Origin: Streptomyces sp. SID3212
GTDB taxonomy: Bacteria > Actinomycetota > Actinomycetes > Streptomycetales > Streptomycetaceae
NCBI RefSeq assembly: GCF_009865405.1
Contig: NZ_WWJY01000543.1
Location: 1-58,753 of the forward strand
Direction of reading: 5' to 3'
DNA length: 58,753 nucleotides
Part shown: in pieces, positions 51,416-58,753 of the stretch
Numbering within the stretch: the first letter of the stretch is position 1
How the letters are laid out: each line of letters begins with the position of its first letter
Position numbers and translations under genes: made by a program
The notes under the pieces: model-generated
Seen by the model: the letters and a program-made list of their open reading frames with translations, nothing else
The model's database searches: none
Told to the model about the DNA's origin: nothing

Positions 51416-53950
51416 TCAGCTCAGGTCGCCCCGCGCGTCCAGGTCGAAGTCCTCCTCACGGCCTGCGAGCCGGTCCTCGCATCGCTTCAGTTCTGCCTTG
51501 AGATCAGCACGCCGTTGTGGGGCGAGCGCGGTCCGATCGAGCATTCCCCGCAGGGCATCTCGTCGGATCAGGAGGTGGACAAGACGCTCAGGGCTTATAA
51601 ACCGCTCCGTGTACGCGTACGCGGTCTGGTAGTCCTGCTGGGCAATGCTCAGCCGTGCCCTGAGGCCCGTTCGGATGTCGCGGCGCTGCTTGCTGAACTT
51701 GCGATCGAGTTGGTCCAAGGCGGTGCTTGCCTCGTCGACGCGTGAGGTGCGCAGGGCACAGAGCACGTAGTTGGCCAGTACCTCGAAGCGTATGTTGTCG
51801 GACTTCTCCACTGCCTTTTGAGCAAATTCATAGGCGGTTTCCATGTTGCCGCAGAGGTACTCCACCCGTGACGTGCGGTGGCTGACCATCTCGGCGCGAT
51901 CGATGTCCGCCAAACGCACGAGCAGTGAGAGTGCTGTGTCCCGGTCGCCCAACTTGCAGGCGATTTGGACCTTCATGTCCACGACGTATCGGTTGTCGGG
52001 CTGCTTCTCTTCCGCTCGCGAGATGTGCTCGTCAGCGCGGGTCAGATTGCCCAGGCGAAGATAGCAGTCGGCCATCTCGCGGTGGATCGCCATGCCGCCG
52101 CGTCCGCTGTCGAGGGCCTTCTGATAGTGGTTCAGGGCCTCTCGGTGCTCGCCTCTATGTCTTTCCAGGAAGCCTGTGAGGAAGAACGCGTCGCGCATCT
52201 GGCCACGCTTCCTGAGCTCTGCGACGTGGTCGCCCGCCTCCGCATAGTCGCCGAGCTTCACATGGGCGCGAATGAGCGTCGTCCGGGCTTGGTGGATGCC
52301 GGGATCGGAGCTGAGCGCGTCGGTCGCCATGTCCACAGCACGCTGGTACTCCTGCTCGTGATAGTACTGCTCGGCCAGCCTTACACGGTCGGTGAGCAGC
52401 GCGTACGCCCGCGGAGTGGACTGCTGGCCAGCCTTGTCTATGGCGCGAAACAGGGTGCGTTGCAGTGCCAAGTAGTCCGTTCCGTCCTCGGACTGGGCCA
52501 GAAACTTGTCGAGTCTGGTCGCGACCGCTCCGTACTCAGCCTTGCTGCAGGCGCCGAACTCGCGGCGGATCGCGTCTACGGCGGGTCCGGAGACCTCGTA
52601 CCAGCCGCCGACGGTCGGGACGATCAGAGAGACGTCGATGAGATGGACTAGGGCCTTGTCGATTCCGTCCTCCGAGGTGCTGGTTGCCTCCTGTAGGACG
52701 GAGAGTGGCAGCGGGCTGTTCGCTGCTATGACGCGGAGGATCCTCTGCTCCAGGTTGCTGAACTTGTTCTGTTTGAGATAGCTGGTGAGCGGCGACGCGC
52801 CGAAATCCGAGAGCATCTTGCCGCGGATCGCGAGGTCAGGCCCGTAGGCCGTGATCAGTTCGAGCGCGAACGTGACCGAGGGGGGATAGCCGCGGACTGC
52901 TGCGGTAACCTCCTTGACGGTCGCGGGGGCCAGGGCGATCTGACGGGCCTTCGCCATGAGGCCTACGAGACGGCTGATGTCCGCATCTTCCAGGGGGCGG
53001 AGATGGACCACGCCGAGAGCGCGCATTCCTCGCGCGATGAAGTGATCTGGCGAGGGCCGCCTGTTCGTGAGCAACGCGGTGACGATGTCCGGGTACTGGC
53101 TCAGCGACTCGATCAGGTCGAGGACGTACGGTGCGATGTCGCCGTCGTTGTCCAGGAGCCCACCTTCGTCATGGAGCACAGGCATCTGGTGGTATTGGCA
53201 GATTTCCTGGAACTTGACCAGCGCATGTGCAAGGGCCTGAGCGTCGCCTAGCGCGGTGATCTCTCTCGTCCGCTGTAGAGACTCCTCGGGGGTCTCCGAC
53301 GGATCGACGAGCGCGGAGAGCTTCGCGGCGAGGGCCTGCACGGTGTCGCCGGGTTCCACACCGATGACAAGGAGGGTCTCAAGGTCCAGCGACTCGCGGA
53401 CCATCTTGGTCAACGTGGAGCGTCGGCCGATACGGGGAAGCCCTGTCACGCAGGCGACCTGGCTCTCTGCTCCCGGTTCCGGCGCGGAGTACACGTCCTG
53501 GAGCGCAGCGATCTCGGCGGACCGGCCAACAAAGCGGGGGCTCTGGCCTTGACGCACCAGATCGTCGATGAGCGCTCTGATCCTGCGTGCGGCGGGCTTC
53601 GCAGCGATCGTCGTAATGTGCTTGGTACGGTTCAGCCACTCCGGCAGATCCTCGGGCGCAATGTGCGGGTCCAGGCGGACCACCAGGACGTTCTTGATCC
53701 GCCCCATTGCTGTCTGGAAGCGTGCCTCACGGATCTCGTGTCTCACCCAGGGAGAGGCCAGGGCTGCCTTGCTGAGGAAGAAGACGAAAGCCGCTGATTC
53801 TTTGAGGGCCTCGTCAATGGAGCCGAGGATGTCGCCACCGTCGTGGAACGACCGGTAGTCGATCGTGGCAAAGGCGCGGCCGACCTCAGACGCTACTTCT
53901 CGTACGAAGGCGGCGTCCTGGGTCGAGTAGGAGAAGAACGCCTTGATCAC
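51416..53950 (-). CDS. TIR-NTPase-TPR protein, candidate antiphage effector
   Basis: An 844-residue protein. A TIR domain (residues 1-135) opens IKAFFSYSTQDAAFVREVAS and keeps the putative NADase Glu72 in SPWVRHEI. A STAND-type NTPase (about 139-400) follows FVGRSAEIAAL; its Walker A is GLPRIGRRST (170-179) with Arg where Lys is usual, the Walker B-like stretch is PVLHDEGGLLDN, and sensor LLTNRRPS. Winged-helix-like and TPR repeats (about 560-790) complete it. The GTG at 53950 overlaps the stop of its partner gene by four bases. TIR-STAND-TPR proteins often sense phage and deplete NAD; function here is inferred. By eye it is less GC-rich than flanking core genes. Confidence 0.85.
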   Translation of the reverse strand: MIKAFFSYSTQDAAFVREVASEVGRAFATIDYRSFHDGGDILGSIDEALKESAAFVFFLSKAALASPWVRHEIREARFQTAMGRIKNVLVVRLDPHIAPEDLPEWLNRTKHITTIAAKPAARRIRALIDDLVRQGQSPRFVGRSAEIAALQDVYSAPEPGAESQVACVTGLPRIGRRSTLTKMVRESLDLETLLVIGVEPGDTVQALAAKLSALVDPSETPEESLQRTREITALGDAQALAHALVKFQEICQYHQMPVLHDEGGLLDNDGDIAPYVLDLIESLSQYPDIVTALLTNRRPSPDHFIARGMRALGVVHLRPLEDADISRLVGLMAKARQIALAPATVKEVTAAVRGYPPSVTFALELITAYGPDLAIRGKMLSDFGASPLTSYLKQNKFSNLEQRILRVIAANSPLPLSVLQEATSTSEDGIDKALVHLIDVSLIVPTVGGWYEVSGPAVDAIRREFGACSKAEYGAVATRLDKFLAQSEDGTDYLALQRTLFRAIDKAGQQSTPRAYALLTDRVRLAEQYYHEQEYQRAVDMATDALSSDPGIHQARTTLIRAHVKLGDYAEAGDHVAELRKRGQMRDAFFLTGFLERHRGEHREALNHYQKALDSGRGGMAIHREMADCYLRLGNLTRADEHISRAEEKQPDNRYVVDMKVQIACKLGDRDTALSLLVRLADIDRAEMVSHRTSRVEYLCGNMETAYEFAQKAVEKSDNIRFEVLANYVLCALRTSRVDEASTALDQLDRKFSKQRRDIRTGLRARLSIAQQDYQTAYAYTERFISPERLVHLLIRRDALRGMLDRTALAPQRRADLKAELKRCEDRLAGREEDFDLDARGDLS

Positions 53951-54537
53951 GAGACGGCCGGTCCTCTCGGGGCGGGCGGCTGGGACGCGAAGGACGCTTG
54001 GGAAGCCTGGGCAGGGACGACCATTGGTGGCCCGATTAGATCCGCCGCCCCTGCCACATCGCCCAGCACCTGTGCCAGTTCCAGGAGAACCAGACGCAAT
54101 GAGTCGAGATCGGCTCGGAGAGCGCCGATCTCCTGCCAGGTGTTCTCGTGCTCGGCGGCGGAACGGCCAGCCGGCGCGGAGCTCTCCCAGGCCGTGAGTT
54201 GTGGATGCCACTTGCTGAGGACAGGCCGCACTGCCCTGTTGAGCACGGTGACGGCGAGGACCCCGAACGACACTTCATTGCGCACTCCGGGCGGTGCGAC
54301 GTCGGGGCCGTACCTTTTGAGGATGTCACGGACCGTCGCGAAGAGGACGTACATAGAGGTCAACGCCTCGCGCGCCGAACCCTCCTCCTCGCGCAACGGG
54401 GCGACAGAGACCCGCGTCACAAGTTCCACGTAGAGCTCCCAGGCAGCCCTCTGCTCGGCGTCGTCGGGCTCCCACTCACCACCAATCTCGCCCAGGAACG
54501 GAATGGTGATCTTGACGTTCAGCCGCTTCGGCCGCAT
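53947..54537 (-). CDS. Uncharacterised partner of the TIR protein
   Basis: A 196-residue soluble, mostly helical protein. The N-terminus KITIPFLGEIGGEWEPDDAE and the segments WELYVELVTRVSVAPLREEE and ALTSMYVLFATVRDILKRYG are the most conserved-looking. The middle (VLAVTVLNRAVRPVLSKWHP) is followed by a coiled-coil-like stretch (LRADLDSLRLVLLELAQVL) and a Pro/Ala tail. No domain family recognised. It is coupled to the TIR gene by a GTGA overlap and precedes it, so the two are probably a functional pair. It starts from ATG behind a GGGGGG stretch. Confidence 0.78.
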   Translation of the reverse strand: MRPKRLNVKITIPFLGEIGGEWEPDDAEQRAAWELYVELVTRVSVAPLREEEGSAREALTSMYVLFATVRDILKRYGPDVAPPGVRNEVSFGVLAVTVLNRAVRPVLSKWHPQLTAWESSAPAGRSAAEHENTWQEIGALRADLDSLRLVLLELAQVLGDVAGAADLIGPPMVVPAQASQASFASQPPAPRGPAVS

Positions 54538-54792
54538 GCGCCCCCCATAAAGGTGTCGACCCGTCAGATGCTAGATCAGCCACCGGAGTGTTGGCGGGCG
54601 GACCACAGAGAAAGAGGGGTAACAGCAGGATCGCGGCGATGGCAGGTCCCGACGTCACTGAGTACGGCCACGCATGTGTTTTGAGCGAGCTGGCGCACGG
54701 CTGGGCGAGGGCTCGAAAGGAGATTCATCTGAATACCGCAGCCCAGGAATAAGTGATCTCCACCAGTAGCCAGAAGCACGGTCTCTCCGAGG

Positions 54793-54830
54793 GAGGGGCG
54801 CCGGCCACAAGCCGGCGCCCCTTCCTTTTT
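54793..54830 (+). terminator. Orphan intrinsic terminator with T-run
   Basis: AGGGGCGCCGGC pairs perfectly with GCCGGCGCCCCT around CACAA and is followed by TCCTTTTT, a classic plus-strand terminator. No plus-strand gene lies upstream in 54538-54792. It may be left from a gene removed when the island formed, or it may end an unrecognised small RNA. The remaining bases of this 449-bp gap (54538-54986) show no other signal. Confidence 0.75.
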
Positions 54831-54986
54831 ATAAGCGGATAACTCAACCTCACGTCACCAGGTCGTGACTCTTGGGGCATCCTAGATGACGGGCCCGGCC
54901 CGGTTGCCTGACTTCCATGCCGTGGGCAGGTCCCGGTCGGCAGGCCGACAGTGGATGACCTTGCCGTGGCTGGTGTGATCACGGCG

Positions 54987-55511
54987 TCAGCGGGTGCCCA
55001 TGATCGTGGCGAAGTGTTCTGGGTCTGCGTCGAAGCCTTTGAGGGATGGGTGGAATTCCCAGGCGCCTGAGGGGGTGCGGAGGAATTCTGCGACCGTGGC
55101 TGCTGTGGAGTCCGCGACCTCGGTGAAGGTGTGTTCCAGGAGTTCTGTGTAGCCCTCGGCGAAGCGTATTTCGGGGGAGGCTATGTCGGCGAAGGTGCGG
55201 CGTCTGTTGTGTTGTTGGATGGCTACGCCCACGACGACCCGGCCGAGGGACGCGCTCATGCGGTCCAGTTCCAGGGTCATCTCCTCGTCGGTGCCGAAGC
55301 CCTGGCCCGTGCGGCTGTCGCGGTTCAGGGTGATCGTGCCGTCGGGGGAGCGGCTGCCGAAGTGGACCAGGTAGACCGGCTTGCCCGTCGGGTCGGCCGC
55401 TGTGTAGGTCGCCGCGACGATGTCGAGGTCGTGGTCCGCTTCGCCGAGGGCGCTCGGGTTCCACTTCAGCGTCACCTCGACCTTCGACACCCCTTTGTTG
55501 AAACCGCTCAC
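54987..55511 (-). CDS. TerD family protein
   Basis: A 174-residue TerD-domain protein. It reads VSGFNKGVSKVEVTLKWNPS, then DHDLDIVAATYTAADPTGK and VVGVAIQQHNRRRTFADIAS. TerD proteins bind calcium and take part in tellurite/stress or phage-associated envelope functions. The GTG was chosen because it follows a strong AAGGGGGA site; a longer frame to 55565 has no family match. It is the first core gene after the island. The lysine-poor, acidic loop near DLDIV is the probable metal site. Confidence 0.88.
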   Translation of the reverse strand: MSGFNKGVSKVEVTLKWNPSALGEADHDLDIVAATYTAADPTGKPVYLVHFGSRSPDGTITLNRDSRTGQGFGTDEEMTLELDRMSASLGRVVVGVAIQQHNRRRTFADIASPEIRFAEGYTELLEHTFTEVADSTAATVAEFLRTPSGAWEFHPSLKGFDADPEHFATIMGTR

Positions 55512-55653
55512 CTGTTTGTCCCCCTTGTCCGAACCGGGCCGCGGATCCCCGGGCCTTGTACGCAAGGCTAGACCCGGGTGCCGACAACGCAGGCGTACAT
55601 ATGGCCAGTTGACGCCACCTTGGCCGGTACTCGCCAGCCGGCCGCGAGGGCGT

Positions 55654-56610
55654 TCAGTGCGGGATGCGGAGCGGTGGTCGCTGGGTGATCTCCTCGCGGA
55701 ACAGTTCGATCGCGCTGCTCACCTGACGCATCAGATGGGTGTCCTCGATCCGGTCGAGGTAGAGGCAGCGCCGGGCCAGGCCCTCCAGTTCGAAGGCGAA
55801 GCAGAGCGACATCAGCGGGTTGACGAAGAGTTCGCTGTTCCGGGTGCGCGACGTGAACCGTACGTCCCCGAAGTCGCCCCGCACGGCCGCCGCTATCGAC
55901 CCGTTGACGATGCTCGGACGGACCGGAGTGTTCGCCTGCGCGTGGGCCACCGCGTCGAGGAAGAGCGCGCCCTCCTTGGACGTACGGGGGATCGAGAACG
56001 CGCCCAGGTAGGCGCCGTCGCGCTCCAGCGCGGCGATGTTCTCCAGCACCAGACCGTGGCTCACCCCGTGGTACGCGTCGATGCCGAAGCCGACCGACAT
56101 CACCAGCCGCTGAGGGCCGTCGATCCCGGCCAGCGCGGCGACGCTCGCCAGATCCTCCTCCGGGGTGCCGAGCCCCGACTCGTCGCCGCGCATCAGGATG
56201 TCCGTGCCGCCGTCCACCAGGACGACCGCGTCGATGCCGTACGCCTCGATCACCGCCCGGTAGGCGACCCGCAGCGGCTGGACCCCGACACGTGCGAACG
56301 CGTGGACGGTGCTCGGGTAGCCGTGGAGGTCCAGCCACTGCGCGAGCGTGCGCTCCGGGAAGTACGTCTGGTGGAGGGACGTCTCCGAGGTGACGACGGC
56401 CACGTCCGGGGCGAGCCAGGCGTCGAGCGGGAGTCCTTCGATCGCGCTGAACGTCAGGTTCGCGAGATGAACCTCCTTGCCCTGGTGCAGGAGGGACAGC
56501 GCGAGGGGCAGACCCGCGTAGATGTCGAATCCGCCGCCCGCCCCGGCGACGAGGACACGTTCGGCCGGCTCCAGCCGTGCGAAGAGTTCAGGGGTGTGCA
56601 GTGCCGTCAT
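55654..56610 (-). CDS. DUF1152 family protein
   Basis: A 318-residue protein with the glycine-rich start RVLVAGAGGGFDIYAGLPLA and the segment VVLVDGGTDILMRGDESGLG, both hallmarks of the DUF1152 family. The family is of unknown function with a Rossmann-like or nucleoside-hydrolase-like core. The ATG at 56610 is preceded by a weak ribosome site; ATG 56619 is also possible. It lies 142 bases upstream of terD on the same strand. Confidence 0.85.
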   Translation of the reverse strand: MTALHTPELFARLEPAERVLVAGAGGGFDIYAGLPLALSLLHQGKEVHLANLTFSAIEGLPLDAWLAPDVAVVTSETSLHQTYFPERTLAQWLDLHGYPSTVHAFARVGVQPLRVAYRAVIEAYGIDAVVLVDGGTDILMRGDESGLGTPEEDLASVAALAGIDGPQRLVMSVGFGIDAYHGVSHGLVLENIAALERDGAYLGAFSIPRTSKEGALFLDAVAHAQANTPVRPSIVNGSIAAAVRGDFGDVRFTSRTRNSELFVNPLMSLCFAFELEGLARRCLYLDRIEDTHLMRQVSSAIELFREEITQRPPLRIPH

Positions 56611-56717
56611 GACGATCATTGTGCGGGGGTGAGGAGGAGGGGTTCGGTGTGGCGGGGAGCATAGACGGAGTCGCGCGGGAGTGACCGGCGACACGCCGGG
56701 GCCCGTACGATGGCGCG

Positions 56718-57323
56718 GTGCTGGTCAAGTGGACCCGTTGCACCGTGATCGACCGTAGAGGGTACGAACGCGGACAGCGGAAATGGGCGGGGTTGCTCGG
56801 TGAGCCGGGGTTCCGGGGGCAGGGCGGGGGATGGAGCAGGGTGCGGCCCGGGGTGGCCCATGTCTTCTCGTTCTGGGAGAGCAGGCCGTTCTACGACTCC
56901 TTCATGGCACGCTCGCACGACCGGCTGGCCGCCGCGCAGTCGGGGACGTACCGGGAAAATCAGGTCAAGCTGTTCGATCACCGGTTCGATGTGAAGACCG
57001 GCTTCGAGCCGCGGTTCACGGACGCCGACGTGGTGCGGGTCGCGCACTGCAAGGTCCACGAGGACCGGGTCGAGCACTACGCGCTGATGCAGGAGAAGGT
57101 GTGGAACCCCGCCATGGCCGGATCGCCCGGCATGTTGCGCGGGCTGTTCGGCGAGGCGCCGGGGAACGAGTTCATCGTCCTGTCGATGTGGCACTCCGCC
57201 GCCGAACACGGGAAATACCGGGCCGAACGGGTCGAGCGGCTGACCCTGCGCGCGCAGACGGCCGCCGACGTGGCGGCGCTCGCGGGAGACATCATCGCGC
57301 TCGAACCGTCCTGGACGGTGTAG
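56718..57323 (+). CDS. DUF4937 (YdbC-like) domain protein
   Basis: A 201-residue protein, two alpha-beta halves of the dimeric ferredoxin-like type. Text VKWTRCTVIDRRGYERGQRK and HVFSFWESRPFYDSFMARSH fits the YdbC/DUF4937 family; the second half repeats the pattern (DVVRVAHCKVHEDRVEHYAL). Function is unknown. It is divergent from the DUF1152 gene. Confidence 0.75.
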   Translation: MLVKWTRCTVIDRRGYERGQRKWAGLLGEPGFRGQGGGWSRVRPGVAHVFSFWESRPFYDSFMARSHDRLAAAQSGTYRENQVKLFDHRFDVKTGFEPRFTDADVVRVAHCKVHEDRVEHYALMQEKVWNPAMAGSPGMLRGLFGEAPGNEFIVLSMWHSAAEHGKYRAERVERLTLRAQTAADVAALAGDIIALEPSWTV

Positions 57324-57476
57324 CGGTGTAACGGTGTAGAGGACGGACCGTGCGGATGCCGGCGTGGGTGGTGGGTGCTGGGGACGGTGGGGGCGGTGGT
57401 ACGTAAATCGTCCTGGGTCGTGCCTAAGGGCCCTCCCCGCGTGCCGGGTGGATCCGGACCGATCTAGGGTCGTGGC

Positions 57477-58136
57477 ATGGCACGACCGCGGCGCATCGTT
57501 CTGGTCCGGCACGGCGAGTCGGAGGGCAATGCCGACGACACCGTGTACGAGCGCGAGCCCGACCATGCCCTGAAGCTCACCGAGCGGGGCCGGCGGCAGG
57601 CCGAGGAGACCGGCGCCGAGCTGCGCGAGCTGTTCGGGCAGGAGCAGGTCAGCGTGTACGTGTCGCCCTACCGCAGGGCCCACGAGACCCTGCGCGCGTT
57701 CTCCCTCGACCCGGATCTGGTGCGCGTACGGGAGGAGCCCAGGCTGCGCGAGCAGGACTGGGGGAACTGGCAGGACCGGGAGGACGTACGCCTCCAGAAG
57801 GCGTACCGCGACGCCTACGGGCACTTCTTCTACCGCTTCGCCCAGGGGGAGTCGGGTGCCGACGTCTACGACCGGGTCGGCGCGTTCCTGGAGAGCCTCT
57901 ACCGCAGCTTCGAGGCGCCGGACTCGCCGTCGAACGTCCTGCTGGTGACCCACGGGCTGACCATGCGGCTGTTCTGCATGCGGTGGTTCCACTGGTCGGT
58001 CGCGGAATTCGAGTCCCTCTCCAACCCCGAGAACGCCGAGACCAGGACGCTGCTCCTCGGGGAGGACGGGCGCTACGCCCTGGACCGGCCCTTCGCGCAC
58101 TGGCGTACCCCGGAGCCGTACGGAATGACCAAGTAA
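57477..58136 (+). CDS. Histidine phosphatase family protein
   Basis: A 219-residue phosphoglycerate-mutase-like phosphatase. The catalytic RHGE motif (residues 11-14, with His12) and a second histidine in LLVTHGLTMRLFCM are intact, with the expected YRRAHETL and LREQDWGNWQ segments between. The substrate is not deducible. The ATG follows a GTCGTGGC sequence with weak ribosome binding. It lies 153 bases downstream of the DUF4937 gene on the same strand. Confidence 0.9.
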   Translation: MARPRRIVLVRHGESEGNADDTVYEREPDHALKLTERGRRQAEETGAELRELFGQEQVSVYVSPYRRAHETLRAFSLDPDLVRVREEPRLREQDWGNWQDREDVRLQKAYRDAYGHFFYRFAQGESGADVYDRVGAFLESLYRSFEAPDSPSNVLLVTHGLTMRLFCMRWFHWSVAEFESLSNPENAETRTLLLGEDGRYALDRPFAHWRTPEPYGMTK

Positions 58137-58168
58137 CCGGCGGTATTCACCCGGTAGAGTGCCTCGCG

Positions 58169-58753
58169 ATGACCGTGGATTCCGATTCTGACCTTGATAA
58201 CGCGACCCGGAGTGGTCGCTTCGCCCGTGCCCTCGGCAGCCTGAGTGGTCTCTCCGTAGGAGATGCCCTCGGCTCCCAGTTCTTCGTCCCTTCGAACTAT
58301 CCCCTGCTGGCGCGCCGCGAGCCGCCGCCCGGCTCCTGGCAGTGGACCGACGACACCGAGATGGCCGTGTCCGTCCTGGCGGTGCTCGCCGCGCACGGCC
58401 GGATCGACCAGGACGCCCTCGCGCACTCGTTCGCGGACCACCACGACTTCGACCGCGGGTACGGCCCCGCCGTGAACCGCATGCTCAGGCTGGTCCGGGA
58501 GGGCGGCGACTGGCGTGAGCTGGCCGCCGGGCTCTTCGACGGACAGGGCTCCTGGGGCAACGGCGCGGCCATGCGGGTCGCGCCGCTCGGCGCGTGGTAC
58601 GCCGACGACCCCGAGCGGGCCGCGCGCGAGGCGGAATTGTCCGCCCACCCCACCCATCAGCACCGCGAGGCCGTCACGGGGGCCGTGGCGGTGGCCGTGG
58701 CCGCCGCGCTGGTGGCGGATCCCGCCGGGCCGCCCTCCCCGGAGGCGCTGCTC
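58169..58753 (+). CDS. ADP-ribosylglycohydrolase family protein, partial
   Basis: The first 195 residues of a protein cut by the window edge. It has the metal-binding WTDDTEMAVSVLAVLAAHG motif and the GSWGNGAAMRVAPLGAWYAD segment, both typical of ADP-ribosylglycohydrolases (ARH), which remove ADP-ribose from proteins or other acceptors. The reading frame is open to base 58753. The ATG at 58169 follows a weak purine stretch. It is 32 bases after the histidine phosphatase. Confidence 0.85.
   Translation, partial: MTVDSDSDLDNATRSGRFARALGSLSGLSVGDALGSQFFVPSNYPLLARREPPPGSWQWTDDTEMAVSVLAVLAAHGRIDQDALAHSFADHHDFDRGYGPAVNRMLRLVREGGDWRELAAGLFDGQGSWGNGAAMRVAPLGAWYADDPERAAREAELSAHPTHQHREAVTGAVAVAVAAALVADPAGPPSPEALL

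Noticed and set aside
54725..54982. An 85-codon minus-strand frame before terD
   Set aside because: No ribosome site, no domain, and it runs through the terminator hairpin.

Overview
The window is high-GC DNA with strong third-position bias, GTG starts and four-base stop/start overlaps. Gene content and order (recA-recX, gluABCD, miaB-miaA, dapF, an rshA-type RelA/SpoT gene, hflX, lexA-nrdR-nrdJ) indicate a chromosome-core segment of a Streptomyces or close relative. No rRNA, tRNA or CRISPR array is visible.

Layout. 1-4.2 kb: AraC regulator, AzlC/AzlD amino-acid exporter, a DUF3046 protein, an AI-2E-type permease and a YnfA-type membrane protein. 4.2-7.2 kb: a decayed MFS gene carrying a 23-bp inverted repeat, two tiny membrane proteins, then recA (LexA box in its promoter) and recX. 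7.3-13.6 kb: an ArsR-like regulator coupled to a large FtsX permease; on the minus strand a flavin monooxygenase and a cysteine dioxygenase-rhodanese pair preceded by a cysteine-containing leader peptide. 13.8-20.8 kb: the gluABCD glutamate importer on the minus strand, an OmpR-type two-component system and a TAXI-type binding protein. 20.9-31.8 kb: miaB, miaA, dapF, rshA, a secreted M1 peptidase and hflX. 31.8-33.3 kb: a 180-bp MITE-like element abutting a lipoprotein serine protease. 33.6-39.6 kb: an NRPS-independent siderophore (NIS) operon of aminotransferase, two IucA/IucC synthetases and an acyltransferase. 39.6-46.6 kb: a DinG-like helicase, lexA, nrdR and nrdJ.

From 46.6 to about 54.9 kb the sequence is visibly less GC-rich and reads as an accessory island between two terminators. 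Its left half is a decayed three-gene tyrosine-recombinase module (integrase, small HTH protein, large zinc-finger recombinase-like protein), each gene carrying at least one lesion, followed by an IS5-like transposase remnant. Its right half holds a Nudix gene convergent with a two-gene operon: an uncharacterised 196-residue protein coupled by a GTGA overlap to an 844-residue TIR-NTPase-TPR protein. This pair has the architecture of TIR-effector antiphage systems and is the best candidate in the window for an undescribed system. After the island the core resumes with TerD, DUF1152, DUF4937-like and histidine-phosphatase genes and the start of an ADP-ribosylglycohydrolase cut by the window edge.

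How it works together. recA, lexA and the DinG-like helicase belong to the DNA-damage response, and LexA boxes can be read at recA and lexA. nrdR and nrdJ supply deoxyribonucleotides under a pair of NrdR boxes. The cysteine leader peptide probably couples cysteine level to cysteine catabolism. The siderophore operon lacks its own decarboxylase and hydroxylase, so it must draw substrates from elsewhere. All functional calls rest on reading motifs and context by eye; no database search was run.
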